Origin: Hasllibacter sp963833115
GTDB lineage: Bacteria > Pseudomonadota > Alphaproteobacteria > Rhodobacterales > Rhodobacteraceae
Direction: 5' to 3'
Length of the DNA stretch: 64,000 nucleotides
Assembly: GCA_963833115.1 (NCBI GenBank)
Contig: CAWHWS010000002.1
Span: forward strand, 1,860,001-1,924,000
How positions within the stretch are numbered: the first letter of the stretch is position 1; each line of letters starts with the position of its first letter. The translations under genes and the position numbers were made by a program. The notes beneath the pieces were generated by a model. The model made no database searches. It saw only the letters and a list, made by a program, of their open reading frames with translations, and was not told the DNA's origin. Positions 33,052 to 41,315 of this stretch are shown piece by piece.

Positions 33052-33975
33052 TCAGTACCTGATCTTCGGGTCGATCCAGGCGTAGGCCACGTCGACTAGG
33101 AGGTTGAAGGAGATGGTCAGCGCGCCGGTGAGGATCGTGATCCCCATCATCACCGCGTAGTCGCGGTTGAAGGCCGCGTTGACGAGGAACTGCCCGATCC
33201 CGCCGGTGGAGAAGAAGTAGTCGATCACCACCGAGCCGGTGATCATGCCCACGAAGGTCGGTCCGAGATAGGAGATGACGGGCAGCATCGCCGGCTTGAG
33301 CGCATGGCGCAGCACCACCGCGCGCATCGGCAGGCCCTTGGCCCGCGCGGTGCGCACGAACCCCTGGTTGAGGACCTCGAGCATCGAGGACCGGGTGAGC
33401 CGCGCGATGGAGGCCATGAAGGACGTGCCCAGCGCGATCACCGGCAGCACGAGGTTCTCCGCCGCGCCGCCGTTCCAGCCGCCGGCGGGCAGCAGGCCCA
33501 GCCACACGGTGAAGATCAGGACCAGGATCGGCGCCATGACGAAGTTCGGCAGGACCTGCGCCCCGACCGAGACGCCCACCGCGAGGTAGTCGATCCAGGT
33601 GTTGTGGCGCACCGCGGCGATCACGCCCAGCGGCACGCCGACCGCGACGGCCAGCACGAAGGAGAGCGAGCCGTAGGTGAGCGTGACGGGAAAGCCCTGC
33701 GCGATGATCTCGTTCACCGTGCGGTCGCGGTAGAGGAAGCTCGGGCCGAAGTCGAAATGCAGCACGATCCCGGTGACGTAGGTCCAGATCTGCCGCCAGA
33801 GCGGCTGATCGAGCCCGTAGCGGGCGTTGACGTTGTCGATCACCGCCTGCGGCAGCACCCGCTCGGAGGCGAAGGGCCCGCCGGGCGCCGCGTACATCAG
33901 CAGGTAGCTGAGCACGATGAGCGCCAGCAGCGTCGGTATCGCGACGGCGATGCGGCCGATCACGTATTTGGTCAT
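33052..33975 (-). CDS. oppB: Peptide ABC transporter permease (OppB)
   Basis: A 307-residue permease with six helices. It begins YVIGRIAVAIPTLLALIVLSY, the typical OppB/DppB N-terminus. The cytoplasmic EAA loop is RTARAKGLPMRAVVLRHALKP and the C-terminus is NLLVDVAYAWIDPKIRY, both hallmarks. With OppC it forms the translocation channel. It starts 52 bp after the end of oppA. Confidence 0.95.
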   Translation of the reverse strand: MTKYVIGRIAVAIPTLLALIVLSYLLMYAAPGGPFASERVLPQAVIDNVNARYGLDQPLWRQIWTYVTGIVLHFDFGPSFLYRDRTVNEIIAQGFPVTLTYGSLSFVLAVAVGVPLGVIAAVRHNTWIDYLAVGVSVGAQVLPNFVMAPILVLIFTVWLGLLPAGGWNGGAAENLVLPVIALGTSFMASIARLTRSSMLEVLNQGFVRTARAKGLPMRAVVLRHALKPAMLPVISYLGPTFVGMITGSVVIDYFFSTGGIGQFLVNAAFNRDYAVMMGITILTGALTISFNLLVDVAYAWIDPKIRY

Positions 33976-34027
33976 GTCGCGTCGCCGCTGCGGATGGCGG
34001 GGGGCGGCGCGCCGCCCCCCGGCCCGA

Positions 34028-35644
34028 TCATTCGGCGGCCACGCGGTAGAGCTGCCGCGAGTACCAGTTGTTCTCGGCGTTCTGGAACGGCCAGCCCTTC
34101 ACGTCGGGCTTGAGCATGAAGGCCAGCGCGTAGTGGTAGATCGGGATGATCGCCGTCTCCTCTGCGAGGATCTGCTCGACCTCGGTGTAGAGGGACTGCG
34201 GATCCTCCGCGGTGCGGGCCTCGTCCATCAGGGCGTCGACCTGGTCGTTGGCGAACTTGCCGTCGTTGTTGCCGTTGTTCGACGTCATCAGGTCGAGGAA
34301 GCTGGACGCCTCGTTGTAGTCCGAGCACCAGGCCGAGCGCGAGACGTCGAAGTTCTGCCCGCCGCGCACGTCGAGATAGGTCTGCCACTCGAAGTTCGCG
34401 AGCTCGGTCTCCACGCCCAGCTTCTGCTTCCACATCTGGGAGATGACGGTCGCGATCTGCTTGTGCTGGTCCGACGTGTTGTAGATCAGCTCGAGGGTCG
34501 GCAGCTCGGTGTCGCCCAGGAGCTCCACGGCCATCGCGTCGCGCTCGGCCTGGGTCATGCCGGCGTACTCGATCTCCGGCGCGGTGAAGCCCGCCGTCGC
34601 CCAGTGGGCGAAGGAGTAGGCCGCCTCCTGCCCGCCCTTGAGGATCTGGTCCACGATCACGTCGCGGTCCACCGCGAGGCTGAGCGCCTTGCGGACGTCG
34701 GGGTCCTTGAGCTGCTCGAGCCCGCCCTCGGACTGGTTGAGCGCGTAGTAGTAGGTGCACAGGCGCGGGTTGGAATGCGCCTCGTCGGGGTATTCGGCCT
34801 CGAGCTCGGGATAGCGGCCGGCGGGCAGGGGCTCGTCCATGTCCACCTCGCCGTCGAAATAGCGCGTGAGGGCCTGGTTCTCGTCGTTGATCACGAGGCC
34901 GGTCGTCTCCTCGATGATGACGTTGTCGGCGTTCCAGTAGGTATCCGACTTGGTGCGCGTGTGCCGCTCGCCGATCACGTGCTCGCTCAGGGTGTAGGCG
35001 CCGTTGCCGACGATGTTCTCGGGGCGGGTCCACTCGGTGCCGTGCGCCTCGATGGTGGCCTGGTGCGTCGGGAACAGGGTGGCGTAGGCGGTCATCGACG
35101 CGAAATAGGGCAGCGATTCCGTCAGCGTGACCTCGAGGGTGTGGTCGTCCACGGCGCGCACGCCGAGCTCGGACGGGTCCATCTCGCCGGCGATAATTTC
35201 GGCGGCGTTCTCGATCGTGGTGAGCTCGACGTACCAGGCATAGTTCGACGCGGTCGCGGGGTCGGCGGCGCGGCGCCAGGCATAGACGAAGTCGTTCGCC
35301 GTGACCGGATCGCCATTGGACCACTTCGCGTCCTGGCGGAGGGTGAACGTGTAGGTCTTGTTGTCCTCGGACGTCTCGTGGCTGAGCGCGACGCCCGGCT
35401 CGATCGTGCCGTCGGGGGCGGAGTTGTAGAGCCCCTCGAAGAGGTCGCGCACGGCGTGGTAGCCGGCGGTCTCCTCGACGAGCTGGGGATCGATGGACTT
35501 CCACTCGTCCAGCATCCGGTAGCTGAAGGTCTGGTCCTCGGCGAGGGTCTCGCCGGTCACGGGGTGGGTCGCCTGCGCCAGGAGGGCGGTGCTGCTCAGG
35601 AGCAGCGCGCCGAGGGCGAGGGCGGGGCGGCGGAGATGGATCAT
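34028..35644 (-). CDS. oppA: Periplasmic peptide-binding protein (OppA)
   Basis: A 538-residue SBP_bac_5-family solute-binding protein starting at ATG 35644 with AGGGAG upstream. The signal peptide (RRPALALGALLLSSTALLAQ) has no lipobox Cys, so it is a free periplasmic protein. The mature N-terminus resembles OppA proper: DQTFSYRMLDEWKSIDPQLV, then RDLFEGLYN and DAKWSNGDPVTANDFVYAWRR (family signature region). Further family blocks are NRGAYTL-like GNGAYTLSEHVIGERHTRTK and DVRKALSLAVDRD. Heads the opp operon; such proteins bind oligopeptides of little sequence specificity, but the substrate here is inferred. Confidence 0.94.
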   Translation of the reverse strand: MIHLRRPALALGALLLSSTALLAQATHPVTGETLAEDQTFSYRMLDEWKSIDPQLVEETAGYHAVRDLFEGLYNSAPDGTIEPGVALSHETSEDNKTYTFTLRQDAKWSNGDPVTANDFVYAWRRAADPATASNYAWYVELTTIENAAEIIAGEMDPSELGVRAVDDHTLEVTLTESLPYFASMTAYATLFPTHQATIEAHGTEWTRPENIVGNGAYTLSEHVIGERHTRTKSDTYWNADNVIIEETTGLVINDENQALTRYFDGEVDMDEPLPAGRYPELEAEYPDEAHSNPRLCTYYYALNQSEGGLEQLKDPDVRKALSLAVDRDVIVDQILKGGQEAAYSFAHWATAGFTAPEIEYAGMTQAERDAMAVELLGDTELPTLELIYNTSDQHKQIATVISQMWKQKLGVETELANFEWQTYLDVRGGQNFDVSRSAWCSDYNEASSFLDLMTSNNGNNDGKFANDQVDALMDEARTAEDPQSLYTEVEQILAEETAIIPIYHYALAFMLKPDVKGWPFQNAENNWYSRQLYRVAAE

Positions 35645-35735
35645 GTGGGACTCCCTGACTGGTCGCGGCCGGTCTTGATGCCGGCGGATCATGGCGTGCC
35701 ATCCTGACGGCGGCGCGGCGGGGTGCAAGCCCCGG

Positions 35736-35752
35736 CGCCATTTACCATGGCG
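35736..35752. promoter_or_regulatory. Palindrome upstream of the opp operon
   Basis: CGCCAT-TTACC-ATGGCG, perfect 6-bp arms with a 5-nt spacer, about 95 bp upstream of the oppA start and in the gap to the serine hydrolase gene. It is one of the few AT-containing spots in this GC-rich DNA. It could be an operator for a dimeric regulator; no regulator gene is adjacent, so this is a suggestion only. Confidence 0.3.
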
Positions 35753-35784
35753 TCAATCGTCGGGCCGATCGCCCCGATGCGGCC

Positions 35785-36867
35785 TCACGCGGCATCCGCG
35801 CCGCTCAAGGCGTCGAACACGGCGAGCTCGTCCGGAGGGAAGAACGCCTCACGGTCCGAGCCCTCGGTCGCGTCCGCCACGCCGGTGAGGACGTAGGCGA
35901 AGGCGCCGCCCGTGGCCCGGTCGAACCAGGCGCCACCCGAGAACCCGAGCGCATGGCCGGCATGGCCGATGAGATCGCCGGGCACGCGCTCGTGCCGGTG
36001 GAAGGGGGTGAGCGACAGGGCCATCGCGGGGAACAGCCCGCCCGCGGCCTCGGGCGCGTCCGGCGCGGGGGCGGTCCAGAGGGTCCGGCGCTGGCGCGCG
36101 CCGGCGGGATCGTCCGCGCCGAAGGCCAGGGCGAGGCGCGCGAGCTCGGGCAGGGAGGCGCGCAGGCCGGCATGCGGCGACAGGAGGGCGGTGTCCCTGC
36201 CGGGGCGGTAGGCGGGCAGGTCGACCGCCTCGCCGCCGGCGATGGCGCCCGCGTCCCAGGGCCAGTCGTCGCCGTCGGCGGTCGGGGCCTGCGACGCGCC
36301 CCTGCGCTGCCAGAGCGGCAGGCGGAGCGCGCGCTCGGCGACGCCGCTCCAGTTGAGGCCGCCGCCGATCCCGGCGGGGGCGAGGACGTGGGCGGCCAGG
36401 AGCCTGTCGATGCGCTCGCCGGTCGCCTCCTCCATGACCTGCGCGGCGAGGAGGGCGTTCAGGTTGGCATAGAAGAAGCCGCCCGGCGCGACCCGGGCGA
36501 GAAGGGCGAGGTCTCGCGGGGTCTTGCCGGGCGGCGGCAGGTAGCCGGCGGCGTCGCGCAGGCCGGCGGTGTGCGACAGGAGGGCCGCGAGGGTGACCGG
36601 CGGACCTCCGGGCAGGGGATGGGCCGAGTCCAGATCTAGGACGCCCCGCGCCTCGAGCACCGCGGCGAGCCGCCCCAGCGCGCCCTTGGTGATCGAGGCG
36701 GCGCGCAGGCGGCGGGCGGGGTTCAGTTCACGGACCGGCGCGCCGGGCGCGTGACGGCCATGCAGGAAAGCGGCCGCGCGACCGCCGGGCGCGAGGCGGG
36801 CGACCCCGAAAGCCAAGCAATCGCCCGCGGCGACCCGCGCACGGGCGAGGCTCCAGAGGTCGCCCAT
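35785..36867 (-). CDS. Serine hydrolase, beta-lactamase/penicillin-binding fold
   Basis: About 360 residues if started at ATG 36867; a GTG at 36879 is equally possible, as neither has a good Shine-Dalgarno. The family signatures are visible: S-x-x-K in LRAASITKGALGRL, Y-x-N as FFYANLNALLAAQVMEEATG and the third motif H-x-G in IGHAGHALGFSGGAWFD. LAALLSHTAGLRD is also typical of class C-like serine hydrolases. No signal peptide is evident. Such proteins are esterases, D-aminopeptidases or unknown hydrolases; beta-lactam resistance should not be assumed. The GC-rich repeat copy C is directly upstream. Confidence 0.82.
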   Translation of the reverse strand: MGDLWSLARARVAAGDCLAFGVARLAPGGRAAAFLHGRHAPGAPVRELNPARRLRAASITKGALGRLAAVLEARGVLDLDSAHPLPGGPPVTLAALLSHTAGLRDAAGYLPPPGKTPRDLALLARVAPGGFFYANLNALLAAQVMEEATGERIDRLLAAHVLAPAGIGGGLNWSGVAERALRLPLWQRRGASQAPTADGDDWPWDAGAIAGGEAVDLPAYRPGRDTALLSPHAGLRASLPELARLALAFGADDPAGARQRRTLWTAPAPDAPEAAGGLFPAMALSLTPFHRHERVPGDLIGHAGHALGFSGGAWFDRATGGAFAYVLTGVADATEGSDREAFFPPDELAVFDALSGADAA

Positions 36868-36907
36868 CGGGCCGGTCACGGCGTTCCGCCCGCTGGCCTG
36901 GCGGAGG

Positions 36908-36988
36908 CCCGCTCCCGCCCCTCTCGGCCGGTGGCCTGCGAGCGTCGGGCCGGGCCTCGCCTTCGGCATCGGCCCACGCTGCGCTGGC
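36908..36988 (-). repeat. Intergenic GC-rich repeat, copy C
   Basis: Read on the minus strand: GCCAGCGCAGCG, GGGCCGATGCCG, GAGGCCCGGCCCGACGC, TCGCAGGCCACCGGCCGAG, AGGGGCGGGAGCG. It lies between the PQQ-type dehydrogenase stop and the serine hydrolase start, adjacent to a copy of the short GGGGATACTT repeat. Confidence 0.62.
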
Positions 36989-37025
36989 ATGGCGCGTCCG
37001 GCCCGTGGGATCGCGCGTAGCGCAG

Positions 37026-37064
37026 GTGCGCCTCCGGCGGGGATACTTGGATCAAGATGAGGGC
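37026..37064 (+). repeat. Short intergenic repeat, copy 3
   Basis: GTGCGCCTCCGGCGGGGATA then CTTGGATCAAGATGAGGGC, about 8 bp past the end of the PQQ-type dehydrogenase gene (minus strand). Nearly identical to the inverted copy at 21751-21790. The CCTCCGG half can pair weakly, but the element is not a classical terminator. Confidence 0.6.
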
Positions 37065-37072
37065 GCGCGCCG

Positions 37073-38269
37073 TCAGGAACCGGGGGTGACGTGGACGACC
37101 GAGCCGTTCTCGAAATCGGTCAGGACGAGGAACGTGCCGTCGTCCATGATCTCTACGTCCCGCACGCGGCCGAGATCGCGCAGCAGGCGCTCCTCCTCGG
37201 CGACGCGGCCGTCCTCGAAGCCGAGGCGGACGACGCCTCCGGGATAGAGCGAGCCGATCAGCGCGTCGCCGTTCCACTCGGAGAAGGCCTCGCCCTCGTG
37301 GAAATCCATTCCGCCCGGCGCGATGACGGGATCCCAGAAGTAGACCGGCTGCTCCATGCCCTCCATCGTTGCCTCGCCGCTGCCGATCGGGCCGCCGGAG
37401 TACTGCTCGCCGTAGGAGATGACGGGCCAGCCGTAGTTCAAACCGGGCTCGGGGCGGTTGAGCTCGTCGCCGCCCGCGGGGCCGTGCTCGATGGTCCAGA
37501 GCGTGCCGTCCTCGTCATAGGCCGCGCCCTGGATGTTGCGGTGGCCGTAGGACCAGATGCTGTCCACCGCGCCCTCCCGGCCGACGAAGGGGTTGTCCTC
37601 GGGGATCGACCCGTCGAGGTTCACGCGGATCACCTTGCCGTAGGTCTTGTCGAGATCCTGCGCGTAGACGCGCGTCTCCATCGAGGAGTGCTCGCCCGTG
37701 GTGATCACCGCGGTGCCGTCGCCGGGGAAGAGGATGCGGCTGCCGTAGTGCTTGGCGGTGTCGTCGGGCGGGTCCTGCACGAAGATGTCGGTCATGCCCG
37801 TCACCTCTGCGAGATCCTCCGAAAGCGTCCCGCGCGCCGCGGCGGTGGCCGAAAGCCCGCCCCCCATCGGCTTGGCATAGGTGACGTAGATCATGCGGTC
37901 GTCGGCGAAGTCGGGCCCGAGCGCCACGTCGAGAAGCCCGCCCTGATCGCGGGCGAGAACCTCCGGGATGCCGGCGATCGGCGCCGAGAGCGCGCCGTCC
38001 GGGCCGAGATGGCGAAGGCGCCCCGCCCGTTCGGTCACGAGCCAGCCGGCATCGTCCGGCAGGGTCGCGATGCCCCAGGGATGCTCGAGCCCGCCGGCGA
38101 GGACCGTCGTCTCGAGCGAGAGCCCGGACGGGGTGAGGGGCGCGCGGAACTGATCGGCGGAGACGGGCTGCAGGTCGGTGTTCCGCTCGCCATAGGTGAA
38201 CTCCTGCGCCGCGGAGGGCAGGGCGAGCGCCGTCAGGGCGGCGGCGAGGGGGAAGGCGTTCTTGGGCAT
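37073..38269 (-). CDS. PQQ-dependent aldose sugar dehydrogenase-like protein (YliI type)
   Basis: A 398-residue periplasmic beta-propeller oxidoreductase of the soluble glucose/sorbosone dehydrogenase family, oxidising aldoses with PQQ. The ATG at 38269 has GGAGAG upstream and opens a signal peptide (NAFPLAAALTALALPSAAA-type, cleavage near AQE). Conserved parts: LEHPWGIATLPDDAGWLVTE, DQGGLLDVALGPDFADDRMIYVTY (catalytic-His region here reads QGGLLD), YGHRNIQGAAYDEDGTLW, EHGPAGGDELNRPEPGLNYGWP and APGGMDFHEG. No PQQ synthesis genes are nearby. Confidence 0.9.
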   Translation of the reverse strand: MPKNAFPLAAALTALALPSAAQEFTYGERNTDLQPVSADQFRAPLTPSGLSLETTVLAGGLEHPWGIATLPDDAGWLVTERAGRLRHLGPDGALSAPIAGIPEVLARDQGGLLDVALGPDFADDRMIYVTYAKPMGGGLSATAAARGTLSEDLAEVTGMTDIFVQDPPDDTAKHYGSRILFPGDGTAVITTGEHSSMETRVYAQDLDKTYGKVIRVNLDGSIPEDNPFVGREGAVDSIWSYGHRNIQGAAYDEDGTLWTIEHGPAGGDELNRPEPGLNYGWPVISYGEQYSGGPIGSGEATMEGMEQPVYFWDPVIAPGGMDFHEGEAFSEWNGDALIGSLYPGGVVRLGFEDGRVAEEERLLRDLGRVRDVEIMDDGTFLVLTDFENGSVVHVTPGS

Positions 38270-38460
38270 GGCGGCTCTCCGGTCTGTGCGCGTGCCCCTG
38301 CACCTAGGTCGCCGCGCCCTCCAGTCACATCACGGCCGAGCAGGCGCCCGGCATCGCGAGCGACGCGATGCCGCCGTCCCCGGCGGGGGAGGCTCGCGGC
38401 AAGGGGTCCTCCGGTCGAGGCGATGGCGCGAGAGAGGGCGGGTCCGCGCAGGAGACGCGG

Positions 38461-38490
38461 AGGGGCCGCCCGATGCCTCGGACGGCCCCT
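38461..38490 (-). terminator. Terminator-like hairpin after rpsF-rpsR-rplI
   Basis: AGGGGCCG (38461-38468) and CGGCCCCT (38483-38490) form a perfect 8-bp stem with a 14-nt loop, 39 bp downstream of the rplI stop in its direction of transcription. It is the most likely end of the ribosomal protein operon. No T-run follows. Confidence 0.5.
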
Positions 38491-38528
38491 CATCGACATC
38501 GTTCGCAGAGCGGCGGCCGGTCAGGCGA

Positions 38529-39185
38529 TCACTCCTCCTCGCGGGGATCGTCCATGCCGTCGCGGGGATCGGCCATCTCGGAGCCCTCCGGATCGCGCGG
38601 TGCGTCGCCGCGGTCGTCCATGTCGAGCCCGGCCGCGCCGATGTCGTCGAAGAGCTCGGCGATCTCGAACTCGGCGGCGGCCTCCTCCTCGGCGGCCATC
38701 TCCTGGATCGACTTGCCGGCGCGCTGCAGCTCGGCCTCCTCGGGGGAGCGGGCGACGTTGAGCTCGATCGTCGCCTCGACCTCGGGGTGCAGGCGGACCA
38801 ACACCTCGTGGATGCCGAGCTCCTTGATCGGCGCCTTGAGCGCGACCTGCTTGCGGTCGAGCGTGAAGCCGGCCGCGGTCGCGGCCTCGGCGGCGTCTCG
38901 GGTGCTGACGGAGCCGTAGAGGGCGCCGGCGTCCGACGCCGAGCGGATGACGACGAACTGCTCGCCGTCGAGCTTGCCGGCCATGACCTCGGCCTCGGCC
39001 TTGGATTCGAGGTTCTGCGCCTCGAGTTGGGCCTTCTGGCCCTCGAACCGGGCCTGGTTCTCCTTGGAGGCCCAGAGCGCCTTGTTCTGCGGCAGCAGGT
39101 AGTTGCGGGCGTAGCCGTCCTTGACGTTCACCACCTCGCCCATCTGGCCGAGCTTGGCGACGCGTTCCAAGAGGATCACTTGCAT
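38529..39185 (-). CDS. rplI: 50S ribosomal protein L9, with acidic C-terminal extension
   Basis: A 218-residue L9 compared with about 149 in E. coli. The N-terminal rRNA-binding domain is textbook: MQVILLERVAKLGQMGEVV and VKDGYARNYLLPQNKAL. The linker helix follows (EAQNLESKAEAEVMAGKL), then the C-terminal domain (GALYGSVSTRDAAEA, LKAPIKELGIHEVLVRLHPEV). After about residue 155 there is a tail of some 60 residues, mostly Asp, Glu, Ala, Met and Pro (AEFEIAELFDDIGAAGLDMDD), of unknown role. GAGGAGACGACC precedes the ATG. Last gene of rpsF-rpsR-rplI. Confidence 0.96.
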   Translation of the reverse strand: MQVILLERVAKLGQMGEVVNVKDGYARNYLLPQNKALWASKENQARFEGQKAQLEAQNLESKAEAEVMAGKLDGEQFVVIRSASDAGALYGSVSTRDAAEAATAAGFTLDRKQVALKAPIKELGIHEVLVRLHPEVEATIELNVARSPEEAELQRAGKSIQEMAAEEEAAAEFEIAELFDDIGAAGLDMDDRGDAPRDPEGSEMADPRDGMDDPREEE

Positions 39186-39195
39186 GGTCGTCTCC

Positions 39196-39423
39196 TCACT
39201 TCACGGCGTAGGGCAGGAGGGCGAGGAAGCGCGCGCGCTTGATCGCCTTGGCGAGGTGGCGCTGATTCTTGGCGCCGACCGCGGTGATCCGGCTGGGCAC
39301 GATCTTGCCCCGCTCGGAGACGTAGCGCTGCAGGAGGCGCGTGTCCTTGTAGTCGATGGTCGGCGCGTTGTCGCCCGCGAACGGGTCGGTCTTGCGACGG
39401 CGGAAGAAGGGCTTGCTTGCCAT
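39196..39423 (-). CDS. rpsR: 30S ribosomal protein S18
   Basis: A 75-residue ribosomal protein binding S6 and 16S rRNA in the platform. Typical blocks: FFRRRKTDPFAGDNAPTIDY, LLQRYVSERGKIVPSRITAV and KNQRHLAKAIKRARFLALLP. AGGGAG lies 12 bp upstream of the ATG. It sits between rpsF (14 bp upstream) and rplI (10 bp downstream). Confidence 0.98.
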   Translation of the reverse strand: MASKPFFRRRKTDPFAGDNAPTIDYKDTRLLQRYVSERGKIVPSRITAVGAKNQRHLAKAIKRARFLALLPYAVK

Positions 39424-39437
39424 GGCTCTCTACTCCC

Positions 39438-39794
39438 TCAGGGCCGGCGCGGACGGCGGTCGTCCCGCTCGTCGCGTTTCTGCATCTGGACGCTGGGCCC
39501 CTCGGGGTGGGCGTCGACCTTGATCGTGAGCACGCGCATCACGTCGTCGTGGAGCCGCATGAGGCGCTCCATCTCCTGCACCGCCTCGGCGGGCGCGTCC
39601 GAGCGCAGATAGGCGTAGTGCCCCTTGCGGTTCTTGTTGATCTTGTAGGCCATCGTCTTGACGCCCCAGTACTCGGACATCACGGCGGCGCCGCCATTGT
39701 CCGACAGCACCGTGGAGAAGTGCTCGATCAGGCCCTCGGCCTGCTGGTTCGACAGGTCCTGCCTGGCGATGAAGGTATGCTCGTAGAGCGGCAT
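39438..39794 (-). CDS. rpsF: 30S ribosomal protein S6
   Basis: A 118-residue S6, start at ATG 39794 (GGAGG upstream), which gives the standard MPLYEHTFIARQ; the frame extends six codons further but lacks a better site. Core: GGAAVMSEYWGVKTMAYKIN and NRKGHYAYLRSDAPAEAV. The C-terminal 20 residues are Arg/Asp-rich (KRDERDDRRPRRP), as in many S6 proteins. First gene of the ribosomal operon. Confidence 0.97.
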   Translation of the reverse strand: MPLYEHTFIARQDLSNQQAEGLIEHFSTVLSDNGGAAVMSEYWGVKTMAYKINKNRKGHYAYLRSDAPAEAVQEMERLMRLHDDVMRVLTIKVDAHPEGPSVQMQKRDERDDRRPRRP

Positions 39795-40037
39795 GTCCGC
39801 CTCCGGGTTCACTCATGGGCGCGTTTCATAGGCGGGCGATGATCCCCCGCCTCCCGCCACGAGAGGCCGCGCCGAACGGGTCGATGCGGGGGAGCCGGCG
39901 CCCTAGCCCGGGCGGGCGGCGGCGGCAAGCCCCGGCGCGCCTGCGGCGCAACGCACCGGAGCCGTGCGGTGGCGCGCTGGACCGGGCCGGCGCCCGGGGC
40001 GTATCAGGGCGTCAGCCGCCGCGCCAGGAGCCCCGCC

Positions 40038-41315
40038 ATGACCGCCACCGCCCGCCGCGAGCCCCGCCTCGGCAACACCGCCGCCGAGTACGGTGCCGTG
40101 GCGAAGGCGTTCCACTGGACGGTCGGCCTCGGCATCCTGGCGATGATCCCGCTGGGCGTGGTCGCCAGCCGCATCGCCCATTCGGACGCCCTTCTCGTCG
40201 ACGGCGACCCCGGCGCGATCGCGCGGGCGGTGACGCTGTTCTCCATCCACAAGACGCTCGGCGTGACGATCTTCGCGGTCGCCCTGGCGCGCATCGCCTG
40301 GGCGCTGGCGCAGCCGCGGCCCGCGCCGCTCCATCCCGAGCGGCGGCTGGAGACCTTCGCGGCCGGGATGGTCCACTGGATCCTCTACGCCTCCCTCGTG
40401 CTCATGCCGCTGAGCGGCTGGACCGCGCACGCCGCCACGACGGGGTTCGCGCCGATCCTCTGGCCCCTGGGGCAGGACCTGCCACTGGTGCCCGAGAGCG
40501 CGGCGGTCGAGCACGTCGCCGCCACGTTGCACACGGTCTTCGGCTACGTCCTCCTCGGGGCGATCGGTCTGCACCTGGCCGGCGCGGCCAAGCACGCGCT
40601 CGTCGACCGGGACGGGACGCTGCGGCGCATGCTGCCGGGGGGCCGCGCGCCCGCGGTCCGGGACCCCCGGGCCGGGCATGGCGCGGCCGCGCCCCTGGCG
40701 GCGGTGGCGGTCTACGCCTTGGCCCTGGGCCTGGGCGCCTGGCTGTCGGGCGCGCCCGCCCCGGCGGCGGCCCCCGCGCTGGAGGCCGCGGCGCCGGCGC
40801 CCGCTTCGGGCTGGACGGTCGAGGACGGCGCCCTGACGCTCGCGGTCACGCAGCTCGGCAGCCGGGTCGAGGGGGGGTTCGCCGACTGGACCGCCCGCAT
40901 CGACTTCGAGGAGGCGGCGCGGCCCGGCGGCTCGCATGGCGAGGTCGAGGTGCGCGTGAACCTCGCCTCCATCGCCCTCGGCACGGTCTCCTCCCAGGCG
41001 ATGGGGCCGGACTTCCTCGATACCGCGACGAGCCCGGCCGCCGTGGTGAGCGGCACGATCTGGCGGCGGGCAGACTTCTCCGAAGGGGACGGCGACGCCT
41101 ACGTGCTGCGCGGCAGCCTGACGCTGCGCGGCGTGGAGGTGCCGATCGAGATGCCGTTCCGCCTGTTCCCGGACGGGGACCGCGCGCGGGCCGAGGGGCT
41201 GGTGACGGTGGACCGCCGCGACTTCGGCATCGGCGCCGCCTATCCGGGGGAGGGCAGCCTCGCCTTCGCGGTGGAGATCGGCTTCGACCTCCGGGCGGCG
41301 CGCGCCGCGCCCTGA
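40038..41315 (+). CDS. Cytochrome b561-type / YceI fusion protein
   Basis: A 425-residue membrane protein with two recognisable parts. Start at ATG 40038 with CCAGGAG seven bases upstream. Residues about 20-190 form a four-helix cytochrome b561-like domain with haem-ligand histidines in AKAFHWTVGLGILAMIPLG, FSIHKTLGVTIFAVALAR, GMVHWILYASLVLMPLSGW and AATLHTVFGYVLLGAIGLHL. A fifth helix and an Ala/Pro linker follow (AAAPALEAAAPAPA). Residues about 245-420 form a YceI domain (lipocalin-like barrel binding polyisoprenoids): LTLAVTQLGSRVEGGFADWTA, PDFLDTATSPAAVVSG and GSLTLRGVEVPIEMPF. It could move electrons to a quinone or isoprenoid bound by the barrel; the substrate is not known. Confidence 0.9.
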   Translation: MTATARREPRLGNTAAEYGAVAKAFHWTVGLGILAMIPLGVVASRIAHSDALLVDGDPGAIARAVTLFSIHKTLGVTIFAVALARIAWALAQPRPAPLHPERRLETFAAGMVHWILYASLVLMPLSGWTAHAATTGFAPILWPLGQDLPLVPESAAVEHVAATLHTVFGYVLLGAIGLHLAGAAKHALVDRDGTLRRMLPGGRAPAVRDPRAGHGAAAPLAAVAVYALALGLGAWLSGAPAPAAAPALEAAAPAPASGWTVEDGALTLAVTQLGSRVEGGFADWTARIDFEEAARPGGSHGEVEVRVNLASIALGTVSSQAMGPDFLDTATSPAAVVSGTIWRRADFSEGDGDAYVLRGSLTLRGVEVPIEMPFRLFPDGDRARAEGLVTVDRRDFGIGAAYPGEGSLAFAVEIGFDLRAARAAP

